Of a DNA stretch of 64,000 bases, positions 8,877 to 17,414 are shown in pieces. Source of the stretch: JAAXHF01 sp965242605 (GTDB taxonomy: Bacteria > Desulfobacterota > Binatia > Bin18). Location: assembly GCA_965242605.1 (NCBI GenBank), contig CBDESS010000001.1, forward strand, positions 682,001-746,000, in the 5' to 3' direction. Below the pieces are notes generated by a model. It was not told the origin of the DNA and did not search any database. It saw only the letters and a program-made list of their open reading frames with translations. The position numbers were made by a program, and so were the translations under genes. Numbering within the stretch: position 1 is the stretch's first letter; each line of letters starts with the position of its first letter.

Positions 8877-9164
8877 ATGGTTACCCTGACCGCCAAACTG
8901 AAGATCAAAGAGGGGAAAGAGGGAGAGTTTGAGGCCACGATGCGGGATGAGGTGGTGGCCGAGGTGCGCAAAGAGCCCGGCAACCACGCCTATACGTTCT
9001 GCAAGTCCAAGAAAGACCCGCGGGTCTTTCTGTTCTACGAAGAGTATACAGATGATGCCGCCTTTGAGGCTCACCGCAAACATCTGGGCGAACTGGGTGT
9101 GAATCTGGCTGCCCTGCTCGACGGCGCGCCAGAGCTGGAGTTTTACGAGAAAATCGCCGAGTAA
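8877..9164 (+). CDS. Antibiotic biosynthesis monooxygenase (ABM) domain protein
   Basis: 95 residues, a single dimeric alpha/beta-barrel ABM domain. The pattern is VTLTAKLKIKEGKEGEFEA…VRKEPGNHAYTFCKSKKDP…FLFYEEYTDDAAFEAHRKH, with the conserved Glu-Pro-Gly turn, the Y-E-x-Y/W strand and the AHxxxxH helix. Such proteins act as cofactor-free oxygenases or as small-molecule sensors; the substrate is unknown. AAAGGAGGAAGG sits six bases before the ATG. Divergent promoter region with the alcohol dehydrogenase. Confidence 0.85.
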   Translation: MVTLTAKLKIKEGKEGEFEATMRDEVVAEVRKEPGNHAYTFCKSKKDPRVFLFYEEYTDDAAFEAHRKHLGELGVNLAALLDGAPELEFYEKIAE

Positions 9165-9222
9165 CGCGAGCGGCTGGCCAAGCCGGAGACGTCCCGCGGG
9201 GGCGTCTCACCGGGTGCGCGCG

Positions 9223-9684
9223 ATGACGATGATCCAGGTCCCTGAAGACCTCATGCACAAAGAGATTGAGGTTGGCACATTTGCGGTGACAGCGGACGAC
9301 ATCCGGGTTTTTGCCGAGGCCGTGGACGATCTCAACCCGCTGTATCTTGACCCCCAGGCCGCCGGCCGGGCCGGCTACCCAAACGTCATTGCTCCTCCGA
9401 CCTATTGTCTGCACCTGCGGGGGAACAGAACTGTCCCGGAACTTCCGCTCGCCCCCGGCCTGGCCAGCCTGTACGCCGGCCAGGAGTTTGAGTTTCACGA
9501 CGAAATCTACGCCGGCCGGACCTACACCATCACGGCGCGCCTGGCCGAGGTATACGAGAAGACCGGCCGCAGCGGCCCACTCGGCGTCATTGTACGCGAA
9601 ATGCTGGTCAAAGATGAGACTGGCGGCACGGTGCTGATCTTGCGCGAACGCCAGATGGTCCGCTCGCCGCACAAGAAAATCTGA
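9223..9684 (+). CDS. MaoC-like hot-dog dehydratase, FAS1-like N-terminal type
   Basis: 153 residues with the hot-dog fold signature of enoyl-CoA hydratase 2/MaoC N-type domains: DDIRVFAEAVDDLNPLYLDP, GYPNVIAPPTY, EFEFHDEIYAGRTYTITARL and a C-terminal LRERQMV strand. These proteins bind acyl-CoA and usually work as a heteromeric pair with a second MaoC domain, here the next gene 12 bp downstream. Start codon is ambiguous between ATG at 9223, ATG at 9229 and GTG at 9214; no strong ribosome site decides. Confidence 0.82.
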   Translation: MTMIQVPEDLMHKEIEVGTFAVTADDIRVFAEAVDDLNPLYLDPQAAGRAGYPNVIAPPTYCLHLRGNRTVPELPLAPGLASLYAGQEFEFHDEIYAGRTYTITARLAEVYEKTGRSGPLGVIVREMLVKDETGGTVLILRERQMVRSPHKKI

Positions 9685-9696
9685 ACACCGCCCACC

Positions 9697-10125
9697 ATGA
9701 GCACCACCCTGCCCTTTGACACGGTTGAATTTGGCGACGAGATTGGCCCCGTCAACTGGGTTCCGACAACCGACAGGGTGCGACGCTATGCGGCCGCGGC
9801 GGGGGTGACGGACCGGCGTTTCATTGATCCCGAACGGGCGCGTCAGGTCGGCTTTGCCAGGCCGATTGTGCCGGGTCCGCTGAGCGCCTCTTTTCTGGCC
9901 AAAGTCCTGAAAAATCATTTCGTTGGCTGGCGTCTCACCATGCTGAACACCAGCTTTCGGACCCCGGTCGCGCACGGCGACATGCTGAGCTGTTGGGGCA
10001 TGGTGACGGAGAAAAAGCTGGCAGACGGTGTCGGCTGTGTTGACTGTGACGTGGTGATAGAAAATCAGCATGGCGACCGGGTACTTGTTGGCACGGCTAT
10101 GCTGAGCTGCCGGGTCCAGACCTGA
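9697..10125 (+). CDS. MaoC-like hot-dog dehydratase, second subunit
   Basis: 142 residues, a compact hot-dog domain with DRVRRYAAAAGVTDRRFIDPERARQ and GFARPIVPGPLSASFLAKVL, corresponding to the hydratase motif region. In many MaoC proteins this stretch contains Asp and His catalytic residues (GxxxPIxHG); here the sequence reads PIVPGPL with Pro in place of His. It is either a structural partner of the upstream subunit or has shifted chemistry. The two genes look like a heteromeric acyl-CoA hydratase module. Confidence 0.8.
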   Translation: MSTTLPFDTVEFGDEIGPVNWVPTTDRVRRYAAAAGVTDRRFIDPERARQVGFARPIVPGPLSASFLAKVLKNHFVGWRLTMLNTSFRTPVAHGDMLSCWGMVTEKKLADGVGCVDCDVVIENQHGDRVLVGTAMLSCRVQT

Positions 10126-10163
10126 ATGTTGCCCCGCCCGGGTTCGTCTGTGAGGAAAAGCGG

Positions 10164-11135
10164 ATGCGTATTGCCTTGGACCCGTGGGGCAGCGATTATG
10201 CGAGCCAGGTTTCGGTTCCACACGAGGCCGACGGGGCAGAAACCACCGTCCAGGTCCTTGAGGAGCCGGTCGAAGCCGTCCCCTGGGAAGCCCAGCGTCC
10301 CCAGCCGGCCAGCCTGCCGGCCATGACCGCGGTAGTGGACGGGGTCATGCGCACCGACGCCCGGTCTGTGGTCAGCCACGGCGAACGCCAGTTTCTGGGG
10401 CTGTTCTGTTCGCTGGCCGGCGGGGCGGTGGTGGTAGACCGCCAGGTCGCTCTTGCCGACATGGAGGTCAAGCGCCTGTTCATCACCGGCAGCGGCCAGT
10501 CCGGGCCGGACACTTTTCCGGTTCCGGCCGGCAGCGGCCCGGCCCTCCGCTACGCCAACCTCAGCTCGCCGTCCACCACCCAGGACAAGCTCGGCGAGGC
10601 GCTGATGACCGAAATGCGCCAGACCGAATCGGCCATTGCCGAGCGGCTGTCCGGGCCGGACAGCCTGATCCTGGCCGACGGCAACCTGACGTATATCGGC
10701 GGCAGCTCGTCGGTCGTCGGGGTCATCAAGACGATCCACCGCATGTATCTGTCGGGGGAGCGCATCCAGGTCCTGGAGCAACTCCAGCCGGGCGATCGCA
10801 CGCCCCTGTTCCGCATTCAGGGCGGCACGAGACGGGAGAGCTACGACGTGTTCTCGTGCTATCTGCGCCTGACCCGGCCGCGGCGGATTGAGCACGCCTT
10901 TGCCGGCCTTGTGCGGCTCGAAGTCAAAGCCTCACTCGGCCCGCACAAAGCGGTCGAGTTGCTCAACCAGGCCAGCCTCAAGGTCTTCAGCCTGGCCTCG
11001 CGCGCGCCCAAAGACCCCCGCGCGCCGCAAAACCTGCTGCCGGTCGGCGGCTTAGAGCGGCAGTTGCGCCGCCGGCTCGGCGACCCGCAGCTCGTCCGCC
11101 GGGGGATTGAAAAAGCCCTGCTGCGAGGCCTGTAG
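10164..11135 (+). CDS. nurA: NurA-domain 5'-3' nuclease, HerA partner
   Basis: 323 residues. NurA nucleases have an RNase H-like fold with an early aspartate and a later one. Here they fit TAVVDGVMRTDAR and LILADGNLTYIGG, and a C-terminal half rich in Arg follows (HAFAGLVRLEVKA). The assignment rests mainly on the VDG/ADG pattern together with the next gene, which encodes a HerA-like ATPase. NurA-HerA pairs resect DNA ends with Mre11-Rad50 in archaea, and those two genes follow here too. ATG at 10164 has GAGGAAAAG upstream. First gene of a five-gene same-strand run ending at 20672. Confidence 0.72.
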   Translation: MRIALDPWGSDYASQVSVPHEADGAETTVQVLEEPVEAVPWEAQRPQPASLPAMTAVVDGVMRTDARSVVSHGERQFLGLFCSLAGGAVVVDRQVALADMEVKRLFITGSGQSGPDTFPVPAGSGPALRYANLSSPSTTQDKLGEALMTEMRQTESAIAERLSGPDSLILADGNLTYIGGSSSVVGVIKTIHRMYLSGERIQVLEQLQPGDRTPLFRIQGGTRRESYDVFSCYLRLTRPRRIEHAFAGLVRLEVKASLGPHKAVELLNQASLKVFSLASRAPKDPRAPQNLLPVGGLERQLRRRLGDPQLVRRGIEKALLRGL

Positions 11136-11151
11136 TGCATAAGGAGAAGAC

Positions 11152-12915
11152 ATGGGCAGAGTGATCGGGACCCAGGACGCCACCCCGCTGGAGTTCTGGG
11201 TGTTGCTGGACGAGAAGGAGGCCGTTCAGGTTGACGAGGCGGTGGTGGTCGAAACCGACTCGCCACAGGGGCCGCTCAAGCTGTTCGGTATGGTTGATAT
11301 GATCCGCTCACGGCATCAGGGCTCGACCTTTGACTCGGACGTGGTTGAGGCCGAGCAGGGCCTTCCGGTCGAGCTGTCGGTTGCCGCCCATGTCAAAGTC
11401 ACCCGCCTGGACCCCGAGTATTACTATCCGCCGCTGCCGGGCAACATGGTCCGGGTGGTCAGTGGAGACGAGTACGCCAAGGCGCTGTTCATGGACAAGA
11501 TGGAGCGCCGGTTTCCCATCGGGCTGTCCTTATCCGGGCAAGAGGTGGTGTACGGCAATCTGGACTTTCTGAACGGGCGCAAAGGTGCCCACATGAATAT
11601 CAGCGGCGTGTCGGGTATTGCGACCAAAACAACCTATGCGACGTTTCTGCTCCACAGTTTGCTGCACTGCGAGTTGAGCGACGCCAGGATGCATCGTCCT
11701 GACACGCAAAGACAAGACGATGCATCTCTCAAGAACACCCACGCGATTATCTTTAATGTCAAGGGCGAGGACTTGCTCTTCCTCGATAAACCCAGCAACG
11801 CCATCGGAGTCGAAGACGAGGCCGAGTACGAGCGGATGGGCTTGCCGGCCGAACCGTTTGATTCGGTCCAGTTCTACGTGCCGCCGACAGAGCAGGCACG
11901 GGGCCCGATCGTGCCTCGGGTCGGCTCACGGCGGGCCGATGAGGTCACGCCCTACTTCTGGACCGTGCGCAGCTTTTGCCGCGACCGTTTGCTGCGCTAC
12001 CTGTTTACCGACAGCGGAGACGAAGCCTCGCTGCTCTCCACCCTGATCTATCAGATTGAGCGCCGTCTGAGTGAGGCGGCCGAGGCGGCCGAGAAACACG
12101 GGCCGGGGTCAAGTGTTTTTCTGCCCATAGACAAGGCCGAAAAAAAGGGCAGCCGGCAGGACGATGAAGAAGACGCTGGAGCGGCCGCAGAGGAGCGCGA
12201 GGTCCGGGACTTTCCGACCCTGATGCGGGCCATGGAAGCCATCGCTGCCGCCACCAACCACTCGCAGGGCACAATCGGGGCTTTTATGCGCCGGCTGTAC
12301 GGTGCCGAAGACAAGGTAGCCTATATTATTCGTGACCCGGCTGACAGCGATCCAAACACCCACGCCATTGACTGGCGCAAAAGGCAGGTGACGGTTGTCA
12401 GCCTGACCGGGCTGTATGAAATTGGCAAGAGCTTTGTAGTCGGCTCGGTTCTGCAACAGATTCAACACGAAAAAGAGGCGACCGCCTCAGCCGAACCGCT
12501 GTGTTTCATCGTGGTTGATGAGCTCAACCGCTATGCCCCGCGCGACGGCTGGTCGCCGATCCGCGAGCGACTGCTGGAAATTGCCGAGCGGGGCCGCTCA
12601 AGCGGCACGATCCTGATTGGCGCACAGCAAACCGCCTCCGAGGTTGAGCGTCGGATTGTGGCCAACCCGGCGTTTCGGATTGTCGGGCGCTTGGACGCGG
12701 CCGAGGCCGAACGCGCCGAGTACGGCTTTCTGCCTCCCACGCTCCGCCAGCGGGCCGCAATTCTGACTTCGGGCCGGATGATCGTCTCGCAGCCGGATAT
12801 TCCAACGCCTGTCCCGGTCCGCTTTCCCCGGCCGGCCTGGGCGACCCGCACCGAGGAACAGAAGCTGTCCAAACCGGATTTGAAACTGGCCCGGGTCCGG
12901 GAAAGCAAGTATTAG
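11152..12915 (+). CDS. herA: HerA-like hexameric DNA translocase ATPase
   Basis: 587 residues. An N-terminal HAS-barrel-like domain (residues ~1-110, EFWVLLDEKEAVQVDEAVVV) precedes a HerA/FtsK ATPase core. Walker B is clear: CFIVVDELNRYAP (Asp456, Glu457), and a sensor/arginine region follows (RGRSSGTILIGAQQTASEVE). The P-loop is unusual: GVSGIATKTT at 152-161, where the canonical last Gly of GxxxxGKT/S is Thr. K159-T160 are kept. HerA pumps DNA and supports NurA nuclease; the NurA gene lies 16 bp upstream and SbcD begins 12 bp downstream. A strong GGAGAAG ribosome site precedes the ATG. Confidence 0.85.
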   Translation: MGRVIGTQDATPLEFWVLLDEKEAVQVDEAVVVETDSPQGPLKLFGMVDMIRSRHQGSTFDSDVVEAEQGLPVELSVAAHVKVTRLDPEYYYPPLPGNMVRVVSGDEYAKALFMDKMERRFPIGLSLSGQEVVYGNLDFLNGRKGAHMNISGVSGIATKTTYATFLLHSLLHCELSDARMHRPDTQRQDDASLKNTHAIIFNVKGEDLLFLDKPSNAIGVEDEAEYERMGLPAEPFDSVQFYVPPTEQARGPIVPRVGSRRADEVTPYFWTVRSFCRDRLLRYLFTDSGDEASLLSTLIYQIERRLSEAAEAAEKHGPGSSVFLPIDKAEKKGSRQDDEEDAGAAAEEREVRDFPTLMRAMEAIAAATNHSQGTIGAFMRRLYGAEDKVAYIIRDPADSDPNTHAIDWRKRQVTVVSLTGLYEIGKSFVVGSVLQQIQHEKEATASAEPLCFIVVDELNRYAPRDGWSPIRERLLEIAERGRSSGTILIGAQQTASEVERRIVANPAFRIVGRLDAAEAERAEYGFLPPTLRQRAAILTSGRMIVSQPDIPTPVPVRFPRPAWATRTEEQKLSKPDLKLARVRESKY

Positions 12916-12927
12916 CAGGCATTAAAG

Positions 12928-14097
12928 ATGAGATTTCTTCATACCTCAGACTGGCACGTCGGCCGGACCATCCGCAACCGCTCCCGGATGGAGGAACACC
13001 GGGCGGTGTTTGCCGAACTGCTTGATATTGCCAGGCGCGAACAGGTCGATGCCGTTCTGGTCACTGGCGACATCTTCCATGAACGACGCCCGCCGCTTGC
13101 CGCCGAGGAACTGGTGGCCCACACCCTGGCCCAGCTCGCCCGCAACAATATCGTCTCGGTCGTCATTCCTGGCAATCACGACGATGCCGCCCGCCTGCGC
13201 ACCCTGAAACCCTTGGGCGATCTGCTCCGCGTGCATATGATGACAGACTTGAGCGAGGACCCGGCGACGCTGATTGTGCCCATTCCCCGGCGAACCGGCG
13301 GGGAGAAGGCACTGGTAGGATGTTTGCCCTACCTGCATCCGCACCACGTCCTCACCGCGGCGGAAGGAGCCGCCAAAAGTGAGAGCGAGCGCCTGAGCGC
13401 CTATCAGAGCAAGGTCCAGGAGTATCTGCGCGCCCTGAAAGACGAGATGCTGCGGATGGACAGCGCTGCGGTGTCTATAGTGCTGGCCCACGCGCATATT
13501 TCAGGCACGGAGTTCGGCGGCGGGGAATGGCGATCGAGCGTCTTCCCCATTGAGCCCGGGATTTTACCCGGTGGGGTCCATTATGTAGCCCTCGGCCACA
13601 TGCACCAGCCGCAGAACGTGTCGAGGACGGCTGCGCCGACCCGCTATGCCGGCTCGATCCTGCAAATGGACTTTGGCGAGCGGGGCCAACAAAAAAGTGT
13701 GTATCTGATTGAGGCGCATCCGGGCAAACCCGCCGAAGTCGAGCCGATTGCGCTGACACAGGGCAAGGCGCTGCTGCGCCGGACGGGAGCAGCCGAAGCC
13801 ATCCTGTCGAAGGCCGACGACTTCACCAACGCCTGGGTTGAGGTCGTCGTGAAGCCCGAAGGCCAAATGTCCGAGCTGATTGAACGCATCCGGGCACTGC
13901 CCGGCGTGGTATCGTTCCGGTTTGAAGACACGCAGTCAAGAGACGCCGGCCGCGAAGCACTCCACAGCCAGCGGCCGGCGGCAGAGCTGTTCACCGACTA
14001 TTACCAGACCAGACGCAAGGCCACCCCTGAGCCGCAGCTTGTGGCCCTGTTTGAACGACTGTATCGAGAGGTCAGCACCGACAGCGACGAGCCGTGA
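12928..14097 (+). CDS. sbcD: DNA repair exonuclease SbcD/Mre11
   Basis: 389 residues of the calcineurin-like phosphoesterase family that, with SbcC/Rad50, opens hairpins and trims DNA ends. All metal-site motifs are visible: HTSDWHVGR, VTGDIFHE, IPGNHDDAA, LAHAHISG and ALGHMHQP. The capping domain and a C-terminal Rad50-binding segment follow. Its stop overlaps a possible GTG start of sbcC, so the two are probably translationally coupled. In this operon it sits between HerA-NurA and Rad50, an archaeal-style arrangement. Confidence 0.95.
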   Translation: MRFLHTSDWHVGRTIRNRSRMEEHRAVFAELLDIARREQVDAVLVTGDIFHERRPPLAAEELVAHTLAQLARNNIVSVVIPGNHDDAARLRTLKPLGDLLRVHMMTDLSEDPATLIVPIPRRTGGEKALVGCLPYLHPHHVLTAAEGAAKSESERLSAYQSKVQEYLRALKDEMLRMDSAAVSIVLAHAHISGTEFGGGEWRSSVFPIEPGILPGGVHYVALGHMHQPQNVSRTAAPTRYAGSILQMDFGERGQQKSVYLIEAHPGKPAEVEPIALTQGKALLRRTGAAEAILSKADDFTNAWVEVVVKPEGQMSELIERIRALPGVVSFRFEDTQSRDAGREALHSQRPAAELFTDYYQTRRKATPEPQLVALFERLYREVSTDSDEP

Positions 14098-14132
14098 GAC
14101 ATGCGCCGCCGGCTCCCCATAGTACCAGTGCC

Positions 14133-17100
14133 ATGCGTCCCCAAAAACTCATCCTCAAAAATTTCATGCCCTTTCGGGTGACAGGCAGCCAGGCCCACCA
14201 AGTGGACTTCTCGCAGCTCGACCTGTTCGCCATTACCGGCCCGATGGCCAGCGGCAAGTCTGCGCTGATCGACGCCATTATCTGGTGTCTGTACGGTCGG
14301 ACGGCCCGCTACAGCACGGATTCAAAAGGCGTGATTTCCGCGGGGGAGCAGACCTGTGAAGTCGTCCTTGACTTCACTGTTGGTGAGCGGTGGTTTCGAG
14401 CCGTGCGCCGGACCGGCAAAACTACCGACTCCGGCCTCAGCGAACGTGAGGAGAACGAGTGGATAACGGATCAATCCGGGTCTGCCCCCCTCACCAGACG
14501 CATTGAAGACTTGTTGGGCCTTGACTTTGACAGCTTCACCAAAACGGTCATTCTGCCACAGGGACGCTACGGCGAGTTTCTGACCAGCGAGCCGAAAAAG
14601 CGGCGCGAGTTACTGGAGAAAATACTTGAACTCGGCGTGTACACGCGTGTGCGCGACCGGGCCATAGATGTTGCAAAGCAGGCAGAAACCCGGGCGGAAA
14701 CGCTGCGGGAAACCCTGGCCCAATACGCCGACGTGAGCCAGGAACGCCTGACCCGCCAGCAGGAAGAGCTCGCCGGGCTCGAACACCGCATTGAGCGCAC
14801 CGCTCAGCAAGAGCAGGTCTTGCAAGGTCTGGCCCAACAGGTCGATCACGTCGCCGGGCTGCGATCCCGGGTTGCTGAGCTTCAGACAGACGTACAGGTC
14901 CGCGCTCAAGAGCAAGAGGAGGCAAAAAAAAAGGTCAATGAGGTCACAGGCCAGCTTGCTGGCCTGACCTATGCCTTAGCCCAGCTCGGTCAAGAGCGAG
15001 AAACGCTCGGATATGACGCGGCGCGGCATGCGGTCGTCAAACGGGCCGTTGGCCATCTTGATGAATGGGCGGTCGCTCACAGGGAAGCCGAGCAGAAAAG
15101 CGCCGAACAGACCCGCGTCCAGGCAGAAGTTGAGGCGCTAGCGCAACAGCGCGCAGTCCACACCCGGCAGCTTGAACAGGCGCGGTCTCAGCATCAGACC
15201 CACACCGCCACGTTTGAGCGGCTCGTCGCCGAAGCCGGCGACATGACCACACTTACAGAAAAGCTGAGCGCGGCAAAACGCTGGAAAGAACTGCGCCGGG
15301 AACAGCAGGAACTCGCCGCTCAGATCGATTCGCTGGGTCACAAACACGCGGCAACCCGACACACCCTGGAGCGCTTGAAGCGGCAAGAGGCTCTCCACGA
15401 GCAGACTGTCCGGGAGCTGCAAGACACGCTCGAACGGGCCAAAGGAGACGAGCGGCACAAGCGCCACCTGACAGCCGAAGCGGAATCCCTGGACCGGGAA
15501 CTGCGCGAGGCGGCTGAGGCGGAAAATCGGGCACAGGCCCAGGGTGAGGCTGCCCGCGCCGCGCTGGCCAAAGCCGAACATACCGCCCAGCGCGTCCGGC
15601 GCGATCTCGCCCAGGCCCAAGGGCAGGAGCAGGCCGCCCGCGTCGCCCTTGAAGACACCCAGCGCCAGCACGAAGCCGCCCATTTGCGGGAGACGCTTGA
15701 CATTGGCGACGCCTGTCCGGTGTGTCAGTCAACGGTCAGCGAACTTCCCGCCGCTCAAGACGCGGAGAACGATCTGAGGGAACTTGAGGAGCAACTGGCC
15801 GTCGCCCAACAGACCACCGAGCAAAAACGAACCCAAGCGGAAGAAGCAACTGCCGCTGTTGCCACCCAACAGGCGAGGCGTGACGCCGCCGAGCAGGAGT
15901 TGAAAGAACGCAGCCGCGTCCATCACGAAGTCCAAGACCGCTTCGTATCCCGTTTCCCCGACTCTGCGTCCCCTGCTGAAGCCCTGAAGGCCCTACAGGC
16001 TCAACACAAAGAGCTGGACGCGAGGCTCAAAGCCCTTGAGGGCCGGACGGTCTCTGCCGAGCAAGAAAAAAAGCACCTGTCACGTCAACGTGAAACCGCC
16101 CAGCAAGAAGAGGCGAAGCTGGGCGAAGCGCTGCGCGGGGCCAGGGCCAGGCTGGACCCCGGGAAACATCAGTTGGCAACGCTCGGGGCTGAGATTGCCG
16201 CGTTTCTCACGCCAAACGAAGACCCTGAACAGCAGGTCGCCCAACGCCGGGCCAGGGTGATGCAGGCTGAGCGACAGAGGAAGGCGTCAGAGGAAACCCG
16301 GCGTCAGGCCGAAGCGGCCCTGGGCCGGCTCACCACCATGCACATCCAGAAAGAGGGGGCGGCCACCCTGCTCGCCTCTGAGCACGGGGCAGCCTCGCAA
16401 CGAGCCGGGCACGAAGCCCGAGCAGTCCGGGCATGTCTTGGTCTGGCCGAAGACGCGGTGTTGCCGCGGGCTGAAGACCTCGAGAGTGAACTCACCGAGC
16501 TGTCACACAAGCAGGTCCGGCACATCGATTTGTCGCAACGCGAAGACACGGCACGGGCCAGCCAAGAGCGGGCCGAACATCAGGCCGCCGCGTTGCAAGC
16601 CGACCAGCGAGCACGAACGCGCGTGTTGGAAGACGCCCGGCACAAACAGCACCAGGCGCAAAGCCAGCTCGCCAGAGAGCGGGCCACGCTGCGGACGGCG
16701 CTCTCCGACCACACGGACGCCGGCGAGGACGGCACCAACATCAAGCCCCAGCTTGAAGCGATCCGTGGGCAAAGGATATCGCTTCAAGAACACCGCGGGC
16801 GTCTGGAGGCGGAACAGGCCGAGGCCCAACGCCGCTGGAAGGAGAAAGAGCAGGAAGAAGAAAAACTGCACGCCGCGGAAACCGAGCAGCACCTGGCGTC
16901 GGACCTGCGCAGGCTGCTGGGCTCGGAGTTTACCGACTTTCTTTCGCGCGGGGCCATAGAGGCACTCATGCGCGATGCGTCCGTCCACCTGCAAGGGTTG
17001 ACCCACGGGCGCTACACGTTTGACATTGCCTACCGAAGTCGGGCGATTCATCTCCAGATTGTTGACCACGAAAATCAGCACCTCGCCCGGCCAACCCATT

Positions 17101-17405
17101 CCCTGTCAGGCGGAGAAACCTTCCTGGCCTCGCTGGCCATTGCGCTCGCTCTCTCGCAGGGGTTTCGGACCGTTGCGACCGGGCGTGCCGCAACAACCTC
17201 AACCGAATGCCTGATTCTGGACGAAGGGTTTGGCACGCTGGACCGAGAGGGCGTGCAGATGGTGACGGAAACCCTGCAAGAGTTGCGCGGCGAAGAAGGC
17301 CGGATGGTCGGCATCATTACGCATGTCGAAGAAGTCGCCGCGGCCATGCCGGCGCAGCTTGCAATTCACAAAGGCAACCGCTCGAGTACCATTTCGGTCG
17401 CATAG
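14133..17405 (+). CDS. sbcC: SbcC/Rad50 SMC-like ATPase
   Basis: About 1,090 residues. N-terminal ATPase half with KNFMPFR and Walker A GPMASGKSALIDAI (~36-50). Two long coiled-coil arms rich in Gln, Glu, Arg and Ala meet at a zinc-hook CPVC (Cys528, Cys531). The C-terminal half has the signature LSGGETFLASLAIALALSQ and Walker B CLILDEGFGTLD. Rad50 tethers DNA ends and controls Mre11. ATG at 14133 is preferred because SbcC proteins start close to RPxKLxLKNF; a GTG at 14094 would add 13 residues and overlap sbcD. Near the hook the reading frame is continuous and no motif is damaged. Confidence 0.95.
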   Translation: MRPQKLILKNFMPFRVTGSQAHQVDFSQLDLFAITGPMASGKSALIDAIIWCLYGRTARYSTDSKGVISAGEQTCEVVLDFTVGERWFRAVRRTGKTTDSGLSEREENEWITDQSGSAPLTRRIEDLLGLDFDSFTKTVILPQGRYGEFLTSEPKKRRELLEKILELGVYTRVRDRAIDVAKQAETRAETLRETLAQYADVSQERLTRQQEELAGLEHRIERTAQQEQVLQGLAQQVDHVAGLRSRVAELQTDVQVRAQEQEEAKKKVNEVTGQLAGLTYALAQLGQERETLGYDAARHAVVKRAVGHLDEWAVAHREAEQKSAEQTRVQAEVEALAQQRAVHTRQLEQARSQHQTHTATFERLVAEAGDMTTLTEKLSAAKRWKELRREQQELAAQIDSLGHKHAATRHTLERLKRQEALHEQTVRELQDTLERAKGDERHKRHLTAEAESLDRELREAAEAENRAQAQGEAARAALAKAEHTAQRVRRDLAQAQGQEQAARVALEDTQRQHEAAHLRETLDIGDACPVCQSTVSELPAAQDAENDLRELEEQLAVAQQTTEQKRTQAEEATAAVATQQARRDAAEQELKERSRVHHEVQDRFVSRFPDSASPAEALKALQAQHKELDARLKALEGRTVSAEQEKKHLSRQRETAQQEEAKLGEALRGARARLDPGKHQLATLGAEIAAFLTPNEDPEQQVAQRRARVMQAERQRKASEETRRQAEAALGRLTTMHIQKEGAATLLASEHGAASQRAGHEARAVRACLGLAEDAVLPRAEDLESELTELSHKQVRHIDLSQREDTARASQERAEHQAAALQADQRARTRVLEDARHKQHQAQSQLARERATLRTALSDHTDAGEDGTNIKPQLEAIRGQRISLQEHRGRLEAEQAEAQRRWKEKEQEEEKLHAAETEQHLASDLRRLLGSEFTDFLSRGAIEALMRDASVHLQGLTHGRYTFDIAYRSRAIHLQIVDHENQHLARPTHSLSGGETFLASLAIALALSQGFRTVATGRAATTSTECLILDEGFGTLDREGVQMVTETLQELRGEEGRMVGIITHVEEVAAAMPAQLAIHKGNRSSTISVA

Positions 17406-17414
17406 TGTAAGCCT

